Shown one piece after another: positions 48,627-60,432 of a stretch of 64,000 nt of DNA. How positions within the stretch are numbered: the first letter of the stretch is position 1; each line of letters starts with the position of its first letter. Source of the DNA: Drosophila persimilis. Lineage: Eukaryota > Arthropoda > Insecta > Diptera > Drosophilidae. The stretch spans positions 9,920,001 through 9,984,000 of the forward strand of contig NW_020825294.1 of the NCBI RefSeq assembly GCF_003286085.1. Reading direction: 5' to 3'. The notes beneath the pieces were generated by a model that saw only the letters and a list, made by a program, of their open reading frames with translations, searched no databases and was not told the origin of the DNA. Position numbers and translations under genes: made by a program.

Positions 48627-51544
48627 GTAAGCCATGGCATATTTTCCTTTTCCTTTTTTGGGCACATGTGCGTGTGTGTGTGCCCCAGGGGATGCATCGG
48701 TATCAATCTTAATTTATAACAAATTTAATATGGTTCAGTGTTTTTGCGAGGGAGTGGAGAAGGGTGCTTCAGCCGCAGGATTCGTGCCAAAATCAAGGCC
48801 AGTGGAAGCCTATACCATATGCTGTGGAGGGTCTTCTACTTGTATTCTGTCTCCCACTTGACGGGAGGACTCTCTCTCTTACTCTGAGAATCCTCTGTCT
48901 GTCTCTCTGACACCCCATGCAAATGTGCAATGTGTTTTTTCGATCTGGTTTCTGGGGATTCGGTTTTTCGTTACCACAGATTTTTGCCACCCGACAGCAG
49001 CCCCTGCAGCAGCATCAACATTGGGTCTTAAATCCTGTGCGTCAACGCCCGTAAATATGCCACAAAAAATATTGAAATGGTAGCCGGCTCGGCTCGACTG
49101 CGGCACATGGATCGGCCGGTCCTGTGGGGTCCTGAAACTTGTACACTTAAGTGATTTTATGGCGCCATTCAAATGTTTTTCAAATCAGCCAAAAACGTGA
49201 AACGCGTTTACTTTTTTGTTGCTGCGACTTGTGCGGGGTTCTTCCCAAGAGGCGGAAAAACAAATGCCATAAATTTCAACTCAACGCCATGAGGTAGGCT
49301 TTTGCTTAGGCAACCATTCCTCCATCCTTTCTGTGGAAATACCACTCCCTATAGCCGTATCTTTACACCACTCGGCCGTTTCTCTGCCTTCTTTTGGCCA
49401 CATTCCTACCTTCTGTGAATCCTTGTGGCTGTAAAAACAAGTGGAAAACGTTTACCAGCAACAAGTAGCGAGAGCTTCGATGGCATATGCCACACATAAA
49501 GGGAAAAAGGGAAACCGAGAGAGAGAGGGAGAAAAGGAGAAAGGCGCTGTGCCCCGGAAGTGGGCGAATGTCTTATTTCCCTATCTGCTGGCAGCGCCTG
49601 ACGTTCTGCCGATTTGTTTGGTCTTCTGATTGACTGACACCGCGATTGAGCGGCTAACCGACTGAATGACTGACTCGCTGAGTGAGCGATGAAGCAATTG
49701 AGTGAAAGACCGAAAGGGGACTGCCACAAGCATTTAGGGCATTGAATATTTTAGCGAAATGCGAGTCCCGAATCCCCATTAAAGCCCAGGTAATGTAATG
49801 CTCTCAGATTCGATAAATTATTATGGAATGTTGGGTGCGCTTGAGCGGAGGATTCACTTGGATGGCAGCTGAAGATTGTGCTGTTCGGTTGAAAGGTTAC
49901 CAAAATATTTGTTCGGAATACGTAATGAAGCTCCTGCTGCCACTGGTAGTCTCATACAATCTTGGATATAAGCTAGCCAAAAGCCTAACCAAAAGGATCA
50001 TTACCTATCCAAAAGGCTTTCCACCCTAACCCTTTCACATTGACAGCCATCAGTACGAGTATACTCCCCTCCTCAAATAATTATAATTTTCATCAAATTG
50101 TTTGCCCAAAAGGGGGATAATATTGTGCGTTTAGATGCGCCACCAAAAAGTGGGTTGAAAACTCCAGCAGGAATTCCTTCACCAAAAAGTAGAATATTCC
50201 TGGAGCCTTCAGACTACTCCTCAACCAAAAAGTATGAAGTTCTTCTAGCTATATCGCCACCAAGAAGTACAACATTTTTAGCTTCTTCTTACGCTTGAAA
50301 AATTTTAATATTCCTGCAGCCTGCAGCTGGCAGCCTACTCCTGCACCAAAAAGTATATAATTTTAACAGCTACATCCCCAAAAAAAATTATAGTAATCCA
50401 GCAGCTACTCCACCACCAAAAAGTAGAATATTCCCCGCTCTTTATGTACACACACACATGGCGTAAAGGCAAAGCATCAAAAAAACCGTATTGCTTATGG
50501 GGTGATCAACAGAGTCTGCAGCTACTCCTCAGCCAAAAAGTATAAAATTATTGCAGCATACTCCTCCCCTACAAAGTACAAAAAAATCTCTTTTCCTTAT
50601 GGGGCGATCGCAAGCGTCTTATGTCCTCCTCCCATCAAGTATTCCCTGCGTATACGCAATGTTACAAAAGTTTCCTTCTACTTTATGGGGCGGCCGGATA
50701 AAAGTCTGTTGAAACAAATATTTGCAGTAGGGCCCCCCGCCCCCTCACGCATTTCGCGGCTAATGTATAAATAATTGCATGTCACTTGCCGACTGAACAA
50801 ACACACCACCAATTCCTCAACTTTATTGTTGTCTGTTTTTTATGTTTTTTTGTTTTTATGTTTTTTATATATGTTATATATGTTATGTTTTTTTTATATT
50901 TCGGATTTGGATTGGGTTTTCGAGGTTTATATGCCGTTCGTGCGGTTCGTGTGTTGACAGCCAAACACCTCCACCATAATTGGCTGACTTTGGGGTGGAG
51001 GGGGATGTCTGTCATTATCATAATGCTGTATATAATTACCCCCATGTCCCCCAAGGCGACAGCACACAGCAGGCCCCCGCTCCAAAGAAGGGCACTGGAG
51101 GGCAAAATCCAAATTAAGACAGAATAAATATGTAATATTTCCCATACAGTGCAGGGCAGTCAGTGTTTATGTCACAATCGTTTATCAAAAAAAAGAAAAA
51201 AATCAAACATGAAATCACTGAAATACGCGGGAATCAAAGAGGACTGGGAACGGGGGGATTTGTTACGCTACCATCAGAGGCTCCCCCGCGCAGATTGCAA
51301 TTGACAGTTGTCCTGCTGCGCGCTGACGGATGCTTCTTGAATAATGAAAAAACTATATAAACCCACACATATGTATGTATGTAGGGGGAAAAAATCTGCC
51401 TGAATAAATAAATAAAACATCGAACAGCAGCAATTAGCGCGGAAAGGGGCGTAGAAAGGGGGCCGTTAATAAAGTGTTGGTTTCACGGGGCTTTAAGCGG
51501 CTTTATATGTTGATTGCGGACCCCATTTAATTGAGCTATCTTTT
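48627..51544. other. Noncoding DNA before barr G
   Basis: No gene seen. It holds a degenerate CCAAAAAGTA minisatellite (50138-50640) and T-rich DNA with TATATGTTATATATG near 50860-50900. Confidence 0.45.
50138..50640. repeat. CCAAAAAGTA interspersed minisatellite
   Basis: At least six copies of (CA)CCAAAAAGTA, commonly followed by GAATATTCC or TAAAAT and preceded by CTACTCCTC, at roughly 40-120 bp spacing. Confidence 0.6.
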
Positions 51545-51651
51545 TATACCCGACACTCAAAATGAGTACAGGGTGAAAGATTTTTGGTGAAACTGGATGT
51601 GTGTAACGTCCAGAAGGAAGCGTTTCCGACCCCAGCATAAATAGCCCAGTT
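51545..51651 (+). mobile_element. DINE-1-like 5' fragment at the 3' side of barr G
   Basis: TATACCCGACACTCAAAATG then CCAGAAGGAAGCGTTTCCGA, ending before the GATCAGCATCAATAGCC block. It abuts the TGGCGTCTTCTGGTGTGAAG flank shared with copies D and E. Confidence 0.6.
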
Positions 51652-51838
51652 GCTTCGGCCAAGTTGCCTTCCCGTGGCGTCTTCTGGTGTGAAGATTGTA
51701 TACTCATCTCCATTACTGGTTAAAATAAAAAATTTCAAGAATCTCACACAAACGTCTCCGCTGCAGTGGGTGGAAAAAAAGTTCTATGTTCAAAAACCAA
51801 AAAAAGGTTCAAGGTACACGGGCTCTCAAAAATATTAA

Positions 51839-51844
51839 TTTATT
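51839..51844 (-). terminator. Polyadenylation signal of barr G
   Basis: AATAAA on the minus strand, 200 bp after the stop, in the conserved TTAACAATAAATTAATA context of all copies. Confidence 0.5.
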
Positions 51845-52043
51845 GTTAATATGGGGTAGCACACACATTTCTATTGTCGGCTATCTTAGGACTTAGAACG
51901 GGGTACCCTTTGAGAGATGGAATTAAAAAATCATCCAAAAATACATTGGAGATGAGCCTAGCTTCGTTTCGTTTAGTGTTTTGTATGTTTTGGTGCATGA
52001 AAATGTGTTTAAAATTGTGTGGAGATTGATTACTTCTAAGTTT

Positions 52044-54336
52044 CTAATCTTCGTCATCCAGAACTTGCCGGATTTGAAAATCCTCTAGATTCTCTTGTGG
52101 AATGAGTCGCAGTTTCATGTCGTTGGCCAAATGGAGAACCGCATAGAGGGCCACCGATGGGGACAGAGAATCTTTCATCTTGTCACTCAAGACATCAGGC
52201 AAGGATCGGTAAACCTCCTGGAAGCTGGCGGTACCCTTCGCGTAGCTTTCTTCCTTTGGCACTGAGTGGGAGGGTACCGAGGTCTCATCGACAGGATTCA
52301 GGAGCTGTTTCTGGATCAAAGAATGGCAGCTTTTCTTGAGATTCTTCATGTCGATCACCTTGGCACGCTTCGCAAATGGCACAATTACTTTGGTGACCTG
52401 AAAAAGAACCAAATAAATGATATTTTAGACACCCTTGGGAATAGTATGTCCCTCAAAGACCCACCTGCCTTGGTGCATCGTTAAATTCGGTGGATATCTC
52501 CAAGATTGTATCGTCATCCTTATGGATGCTTTGGCTTTGATTGAGCCTATCCTCACATGAATCCTCATTCATCATGTCCATGGTATTTTCAATGCCCGCT
52601 GCCGACATTCGGTTCCTGACAGGATCATCTGTGGTGAAATGTTCGTTGTCAGAGAGCTCTATGTCGGCATCGTCGTGGTGGGAGCCCCCATCCATATCCG
52701 TATCATTTTCCAGTCCCTCAACCAGATCGGCTTCTCCAAAACTCTGGCTAACTTTAACACCCGGCGCCGAGTCGTATTTTAGAAAGTAATCCGCTTCAAA
52801 GTTGAATTTTGTGGGCCGCACCACCTTTCGGGCATCCCATTTCTTTTCATTGACCTTTCGCTGCTTTTTTTTGTTAGCATTGAGGGGCTGGAATAACTCC
52901 TTGTTGAACTTTCCATAGTGCAGATTCTTAATGCGTCGCTTGGAGGTGGCTGCCGCCGTTTTCTTTGGTTTAGCAGCCATAGGTCCATTCGTCTCGGCCA
53001 GAGTGGTGAGCGGACGAGTGCGCCTGAATTTCCAATGCGCTGGACCCGCCCAAAACTGTCGGATTCTGTCCATGGGCCTGTAAGAGTAGTCCAGGCTAGT
53101 CACACCATCCACTGGCCTCAGATCGTCAATGACCCCGGCCGTTTTGCTCAAACGCGTCTGCTCCTCGGCGGTGAGATCCTGCAAATCATTCGATTGTATA
53201 TCTATGATAATGGGTGGACTTGCCTCCATATCCGGCATGGGCTCACACTCGGCATTCATGTCAAATGCTACTGATATATCTGTGGGATTCACACCGAAGT
53301 CGTCCGCATTATCCAGCCCCTCAGCAGCGTCATTACATGTGGGGGCCGCCTCTGAAATAGATCCCGACTGTGGCTTGGGATTGGGAGCACTGCTTATCAC
53401 GTAGCCCGTGTGGAGTGGCCGCAGATTTAGTTTGTCCATATGGTTGTACAGCTTAGGCAGCCATTCCGCATTGCACAACTCTTCATTGGCCCACTGCTTG
53501 GTGCCAGCACTCAGCGTTTCGCTGTCCATGAGCTCATCCGTCTCCTCCGTCGTATCCCAGAATTTGTGGGTCGTGCGTAGCCGCATTTCAGAGTCCACGC
53601 TGGGCAGAATGTTGTGCATCAGGCGATGGGCGGCATTGATGGAACCCACCGTCGAATTGAGCTTCGCAAAAACCGCATCCTGCATGGGCACCATGTCCAA
53701 ACGCGCATTCAATGTTTCTTTGTTCTTTATCACCGTTGAAAAATGTCTTTTCTGGCGCTTGGGCTTAGGTGTCACCTGCTGCTTTTGACTGGGAGCCGCA
53801 TCGCCACCTTCTCCATCACCTGGAGGTCCTTCAGGTAAGCCCTCATCATCCGCGTCGGCATCGCTTATCTGTTTGTCCGTCAATGTGCGAGCACTCAAGC
53901 CCGCCGATATACGCAATGCATCTTTGTAGATTGAGTCTACGCGCAGGTCGTAGATCTTGGCCGAGGCCTCCAGCGAATAGCCAGTCATCTGTGAAGGAAG
54001 AAAAGTGGGTTAGGAGCTCTCCATATTGGTCGAAGGGATAAAACGCACCTTGAAATTGTTCAGCTGTTTGTGATGGCGATCCATTAGATTGGCTAGTGTA
54101 TCAATCAACGACATATTCCAGACATTGTCTTTGTTCAGCTTATTTCTGTTGTACAGATCCACGCAGGAGCGTATCGTCTCGTTCTCCTCGATGGACTCGA
54201 GAGCTGAACTCGTGCGAGTGTCCTGCTGAACCAGCGGTGTGCGCCGGCGTGCCTCCTGCCGCTCGGCCTCGTCGTTTTTGCGGTAGCTGCCCACCGCAGA
54301 TCGACGCAGAGGGGTCTCCGAGTGAGGCGACGTCAT
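52044..54336 (-). CDS. barr: Barren/Cap-H, condensin I kleisin subunit, copy G (intact, longest form)
   Basis: Exon 1 is 54336-54049, intron 1 is 54048-53989 (60 nt), exon 2 is 53988-52465 (508 codons), intron 2 is 52464-52398 (67 nt) and exon 3 is 52397-52044. All are phase 0 with GT...AG. The product is 721 residues, the nearest of all copies to full family length. It has both the TLTDKQISDADADDE segment and an MHNI insertion. Visible regions: basic N-terminus with LRRSAVGSYRKND, the kleisin N-terminal helix region across the exon 1/2 join (residues about 92-128), an acidic linker with DDDTILEISTEF near the exon 2 end, and the C-terminal winged-helix region from residue 605. The last residue is Asp (DDED) where other copies have Val. 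It stands alone in unique DNA, without gene X, so it is a good candidate for the parental locus. Confidence 0.9.
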
Positions 54337-54677
54337 TGGAATGCTTGGGTGTGTGTAGTTACGGGTTACGGTAGTTGTTCTCCTGATTTTTACTATTTTC
54401 GTATTGGTAATTTACAGTTTCCTAGAGTGGACGCCGAATTCTAGGCATGGAGATAACCACACTTACACGCGCAGGGCTGCAACCGCAATATAAACAAACG
54501 AAAATTATAGTTTTAAGATGCCACAATATCGGTTTGCACGCTCAACTTATGAATATTAATTTTTTTCCAATTTGAATGTTCCAGTTCAATGATTTAAACA
54601 AAGTGAATATCAAAAATTATTTTTACTGTCACACAATTTGTTAAAGGGCCAACGATAGTTTTGATAACAGTTCAAGG

Positions 54678-54685
54678 TATCGATA
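54678..54685 (-). promoter_or_regulatory. DRE-like site upstream of barr copy G
   Basis: TATCGATA about 345 bp upstream of the ATG, with the half-site cluster as in the other copies. Nearer the gene the GATAACCACACTTAC segment (motif-1-like on the gene strand) is intact. Confidence 0.55.
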
Positions 54686-54859
54686 TTTGTATTTTTTACA
54701 TCTCTGCCGCCGTACATGGCGGCAAAAAAGCTAAAATATGAAGAAGAAGAAGAAGAGATTAACAGATGTGCGAGGTTGTTGATAGGGAAATGGAAAAATA
54801 TGAACAGTTTCCAAGGAAAACATGAAGCATCTAGCGGCCAGTAGTAATGGTTATGATGG

Positions 54860-54965
54860 GCGTCGTCTAACGTCCGCCGTCTGCCGTAGGAGAGCCATAT
54901 TGACCATGTATCGGGGATAAATGTATAGTTTCGGTCGCAGCAGAAGCTCGCAACGCTCACATTGT
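54860..54965 (+). mobile_element. DINE-1-like 3' end fragment upstream of barr G
   Basis: GTCTGCCGTAGGAGAGCCAT, then GTATCGGGGATAAATG and a degraded terminal stem. It is homologous to the right end of the 2324-3428 element. Unlike in the tandem units, no second left terminus follows. Confidence 0.5.
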
Positions 54966-54969
54966 TCGG

Positions 54970-55141
54970 ATGGTACTACGTCGAATGAAGAGAAATGTGG
55001 AAAAGGCCAAAAGAAGGTAGGAACATATTCTTGCCTTTTGCTGTAACTATTTTGCTGTATATATATGTATTTATTTTTAGACATTCATCTTGGCCATTTG
55101 GCTTATATGCGAATCTTCTTTTGGACTTTTACAATAAGTAA
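54970..55141 (+). CDS. Candidate small two-exon gene divergent from barr G
   Basis: ATG at 54970 opens MVLRRMKRNVEKAKR; a donor AAGAAG|GTAGGA at 55017 and an acceptor TTTATTTTTAG ending at 55080 bound a 64-nt intron of typical Drosophila size with a CTGTAAC branch-like site. The second exon (55081-55141) continues in frame as HSSWPFGLYANLLLDFYNK and stops, giving 35 residues with a basic N-terminus. I do not recognise it. It may be the remnant or 5' end of the gene that originally diverged from barr. Short length makes chance possible. Confidence 0.3.
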
Positions 55142-55242
55142 CTTTGTGGCAAGTGGCCTTCAGATGCTGTCATTCAATTTTCAAGGTTGTTCTGGAGCGG
55201 TATAGGGAGGGGGGCCCGGTCTCTTCATAGGATATAGAATGG

Positions 55243-55267
55243 GTCTCTCTCCCTCTCTCTCTCTCTG
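55243..55267. repeat. (CT)n microsatellite
   Basis: Interrupted CT run of 25 bp. Confidence 0.8.
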
Positions 55268-56460
55268 TGCCGTTGTGTGGCGGTCATGTCTCGCCGTTCT
55301 GTCTGCAAGCCCAAGTTTGTCGCCCTCTCATTCTCTCCTTTCTCGATGGCTTTTGTTGCTGCTTTTCTTGCGCCTCATAAATCACAAAATAAATTTTTGC
55401 GCGTGCAAAAAAGAACGCAATAAAAACTTTGTTTTTGTTTGTTTTTTAATTTTTTTTGATCTTTTTATTTGTTTGCTTTGCGCGCGGGTGAGCAAACTGA
55501 ATTAGCTTTCCAGGGGAAAGGGAAAGAAGGAAGAGGGGTAAACGCCAGACACACCGGAAACGGAAGTGCGTAATGCCATACGTGCCACAGGGGTTTCAGT
55601 GGTAGCCTGTCGTCGCTCGTCTGTCGTCTGTCGCTGCCTGTCGTTGCGGTTAAGGTGCAAACAATATTTTATGATTAATTGCAGAACCTCGCAGAAACCT
55701 CAGCGGACGGCATGGCATGGCAGGAGACTGTGGAGGTCTCTGTGGGGGGAAGGGGGTTCGTTTGTGTGAAACAATAGACGGGTTTACACTAAAATTACGA
55801 TATATACGACGGGAGTGCTATACTCGAATCCCAAGCACCCCATAAAAATGCAATAAAGAAAAGGTTTTTTCATGGCTTTTTTTCGGTCATTCGGTTGAGG
55901 TTTTTCCTGTTTTCCCTGGAAAATAAAATACAGATTATGGATATCTAGGCGCCATGCCGTTAAATGATTGAGCAGAAACCTCTTTCTCAGTAGCTCCCCG
56001 CCAAAGGGAAGGCGATTTCCGAATTTCATTTTTTTCAACCTTAAATTTTTGGGTAATTTCTGTGGCATTTATGGCTTATTTAATTAAAATAAATTAGAGC
56101 GGGGAAAACGCTTTCAAACAAAATTACAAAATATTCAGGGTAAAGAGAGCTTAGACAACGCCCCATACGTTAATTAGGAGTCATGGCTGACCTGACGTAA
56201 TTCTTGAAGGCACAACCCCTACACTGCTCTGCTCTGCCCCGCCCCCTGCTTTGGGGGCATAAATGTGAAAGCAGCTGTTGGCCAAATGTGCGAAAATTGC
56301 CGGCAAATTGGGAAAGAAAATGAGTCTCGGCCCAGAGGCTGATTTGCATGGAAAGGCGAGAAAGGAGAGTTGCAGTTGCAGCCATAGTCGAAGCCTCAAT
56401 CATGTCCCAAGTCTTGCAGTCAGTCGTCAGTCGGCTATTCCATCAGTCTGTTACACCGCC

Positions 56461-56524
56461 TGTTGTACTGTCTGTGGGCCTCGGTGTCTGCCTGTTGTAC
56501 TGTCTGTGGGCCTCGGTGTCTGCC
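56461..56524. repeat. 32-bp perfect tandem duplication
   Basis: Two identical adjacent copies of a 32-base unit starting TGTTGTACTGTCTGTGGGCC. Confidence 0.9.
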
Positions 56525-58304
56525 TGTTATTCTGTCAGTAAGTCAGCAAGTCAATCGGTGAGAGACCCACCTCTTTGCAGCATCATTCTTGCAGCAGCAG
56601 CACAAGAGAAAAGGTTCTGCCTGCCCCGCCGAAGCGAGTATCATTTTCTCAGGTTCTACTTTTTGCCCTGCAGCCCGGCAGTGGCGGCAGCATCTGCATC
56701 CGCTACTGACAGCAATTTTGCGATGCAGCGTATAACTGTACTGGGAAGATAATGCCGTAATTTCATTATGCAGATCGACAGGCGGGCCCCCCAGCTGCAC
56801 AAAGAGAGAGAAAGAGCGAGGGAGAAACGCTCGGATTACAGAGATTCCTCCTTCGATGCTCTGGGGTTTGGTTTGTCTTGGCTTTAGCCTTTTTCGAATG
56901 ATGTTCCAATGATGGTCTGAAGAGCCATGAAAGAGGCTAAAAGAGACACAAAATACCCTTGCCAAAAGGCAGAGAGAAAGGTGACTGACAGGCAGATGGA
57001 AGGCAGAGGGACAGAAGAGGGACTGTCAGTAGAACATGCCAGAGGGATTGACAGGAGAATCGGAGAACCCAGAGAGACGAAGGGGAATCGGTGAGCACAG
57101 AGGAGGAGCATCGAAGGATGGAGAGGAAGAGCCTCCTCCGTGTACGGATATTTGACGATGAAGAAAATCGCACAAAGAAATATTGACTGCTCTGTTGTTT
57201 GTTGATGATGATTCCTCGTCAAAAAGAAAAGCAATATTTTACTTTAGTCTCTTTTGCAAGTTTTCCCCTCCTTTTCTCCTCCACTTTGCCTCATTTCCTT
57301 GCTCCCTCGCTGTCCAGCTGATATTTCAAATTAGAATTTCCGCTACAGGATATTATATATTGCAGCAGTGGAAATTCACTCCACAAAGGACACTCTCTGC
57401 CTGCGGCGTTTGCTTTTGGAGGGAAGAAAAGTTTCAGGGAAGTTGGAAGGCCTTAAACGAAGGCCAAAACAAAGAATAATTGAAGGGAAACTAAAAGAAA
57501 GTTAGACGAAAATATGAGGAAAATGTAAAAGATGTATGTAATGGGAGTTGTGTAATTGCGGAATATCTTATTTAAGCGGTTTTTATTATTTAATAATTTT
57601 AAGAAATTTATGCTTATCCTCTTTTAATGGGAAATGAATAAATAATAGATTGATTTATAAAAGATGGACATTTTTTTAATTATATATGTAAATATATTTT
57701 TTTTATATTATATATATTTTGTTTATTTTTAATATTATTATTATTTGTTTATATTTTTAAATCCTCTTAATTTTTCAGTGACTGTTGTATAAGTTGCTCC
57801 AACAGTAACAGCAAACAACATAATTTGTATCAGTGATATTATTTTACAATCAAAAATACAAAATACAATCTTAATTATAATAAAAAACAAATGGTTATTG
57901 GCTGTCTTTATTTTTGTATAAAATAATTATTATTATTATCTTGGATTATATTTAATTAATTTGCATTAGATTTAATTTATATTTATTCTATTATAGTTAA
58001 TGAATTTCTATTTGAGTATCAATTTATTTACTCTTATTATTATTTTCCATACTGTTTATGGTAAAAAAAAGGTTTTAAGATTACAAAAAATTCAAAAGAA
58101 TTGTATGTTTCATTACAAAATTCCTATCCGTATTCAACCTTCAAAAATCTACTTTTCTCAAGCCAAATCTTCTCCAAAGACCTTAAGTAGTTCTCCTATT
58201 CCAGGGTATTCCCATTCTCCCATCACTCTCTGTTTCTATCTCGCATTCTCTGCTTCAGATTTTTTAATTACGGCAACGTGGAAAACTTTTTCAAGTGTTT
58301 TTCT

Positions 58305-58307
<3 letters not shown>

Positions 58308-58336
<29 letters not shown>
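58308..58336. repeat. (CT)n microsatellite
   Basis: Uninterrupted CT repeat of 29 bp. Confidence 0.9.
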
Positions 58337-58339
<3 letters not shown>

Positions 58340-60399
58340 TGTGTTGTTCCGGAGGGTTCCGGCAATTAACGCCACGTTTTGAGTGCGAAATGTTTTGTCC
58401 TGTTCCGCGGGGGAAGTCTCCTGCCGCTTCAGATTCGCTGCCCTCCGCTTTGGGGTCTTGCTCTCTTATTAATTTGGCCAATTTCTGTGGAGACGGACGG
58501 AAGTGCTTTGGCAGGCGTCAAAACTGTTTGTAGCTGAAATTAATGAAATTCTCATATTTTCTGTTGCCGAAAAGTTAACGAAAAAAACCATCTTGGTTTC
58601 GGTTTGGGTCTCGTTTTGAGTTTATTTCCCACACGCATCCCACAGATGCCTGCCAGAAGCAGAAAATCAGAAAAGCAGCCAAACTGGCGACTGACTGGGT
58701 CCCGTTCCCACACTTTTCCCAGCGACTGTATGCCGCCACAGTGGCTGTCCCCAGAAATTGTTTACGACAGCTCAGGACTCTGCTTCTGTGTGTGTGTGAT
58801 TTTTTTTATGGTTTGTGGCAGGAGCCCCTCTGTGCTTCAAATGCAAATTGACATTTTCGAATGATACGAGTATTTTCCCAAGCAAAAGAAGTTGCTCAAT
58901 TAAAGGACTTTAAACGCGATTAAAGTGGAAGGGAAAGGGTATTTTTTTGGAGGGAAATTCCAGTCTTTCTGTGGCTCAAATTCAAGCGATTTCTGAGAGG
59001 CAGTCTCAAGGGGAACAGGCACCTATCCTCCAATTGAATATGAGATTGAATTCCGCATGGATTACGCCTCGTCTAACACTTGACCGTCTTTCGTCTGCCG
59101 CTTCCCTTCAATCGTGCCAACCCACACGCACCCAGGCATCTGCTGCCCGCCTATTATCCTTCCTTTAAATATGATTCTCCCCCCTTCCCTTGGGAGAGGG
59201 GCCTTGGGTGGTCATATCGATTGACCCAATAATCAGAGCAGGGATTGGCTTGGACATTCTCTTTCTCGGAGCAGAGCAGTTCTTTTCTCAGTCATGGATC
59301 TGCGATAGACAGCACTATTCTCGGGACTGGGATTGGATGTTGGATATTGGCCATGCTGGAGCAGGGGCATTAAATTAAAACGTGCGCCTGGCCAAACGGG
59401 AGAGTCGTGATGTTGCAACAACAGCAGGCATCAGCAGGCAGTTCTTAACCCGCCGACGCCCAGATAGTTAACCCACAAAATGAAGAAACGAAATCAAACC
59501 CAGAAAAAAACCAAAACAAAAGGAGGGGGGACCAATGGCTGTATGGGAGAAAAGAGAGAAAGATGAAAGCTTGGGAGAATGAAGCTTGGAGATGCATGTT
59601 TTCTTTAAGATTTGGCTACAATTTGGATAAGAAATGGATGCAGAAACCCATGAATTTGCAGGTCTTAGACTTTGCGTGGAATTTCATTAGAAACAGAATG
59701 TTTTTTCTCACAAAGAATGGTTTAAGGTGAGTTATTTCCTATATAATGTTAATGATAATCAAGTATCAATGGAAATGTGGTAGAATTTGTGGAAAATATG
59801 TCTGAAATATACAATTATGTGTATTTTAGGTAATTTATGAATTTAGTATCGGATTTTCCAAATAATAGATACTTTATGCAGTTTAAATCAGTATTTATGC
59901 AAATTTTTCAGACAAATTGTTTGCATAAAAAATTGTCCGAAGTCAGATAATCCTTTTTCGGAATCCATGGAGCACTGGAGAACAATCGTTCTGCCTTCCT
60001 GCTTTCTTGTAAATCCGTAATCCCCTCTTTTTTGAAAGGGTATCAACTTTCGTTGAGCAGCAACAGGCAGCCACAGACCGAGTTCTTTCTTTCTTTCTAG
60101 CTCGCTCACTGGCTGCTGCCTTTCTTTGGCCACAAAATGGATTATTATGTTAATTACTGTCACGTCACGTTGCCTCCTGGTTAGCTCTCAATCCCCCTTT
60201 CTTTCTCTCTCTCCCTCCTCTTCTCCCCACAAATGCAGTCTGACATCTGCTGTGGCATGCCTCTGCTGTAGCAGCAGCCCCAGTAGCAGCTGCATTTAAG
60301 CGCCATTCAACTGCAAATTAGCGCCCCATACAAAATATGAGCAAACAGCAGGGGTTTCTCCACAGAGCTCCATTCAGTGTGGTGCGGGCATTCGCTTCT

Positions 60400-60432
60400 C
60401 CTTTAATGGGGGGTGGACGCCCCCATTAAAGG
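60400..60432. repeat. Perfect 13-bp inverted repeat
   Basis: CCTTTAATGGGGG (60400-60412), a 7-base loop, then CCCCCATTAAAGG (60420-60432). Confidence 0.85.

Noticed and set aside
58000-58533. 177-codon frame with a signal-peptide-like start
   Set aside because: The hydrophobic start is T-rich intergenic DNA and the middle is a CT microsatellite read as Leu-Ser. No splice or homology support.
59664-59728. Possible exon ending TTTAAG|GTGAGT, in phase with the 48574 candidate
   Set aside because: The acceptor (CATGAATTTGCAG) has almost no pyrimidine tract and the segment is short; not enough to list.
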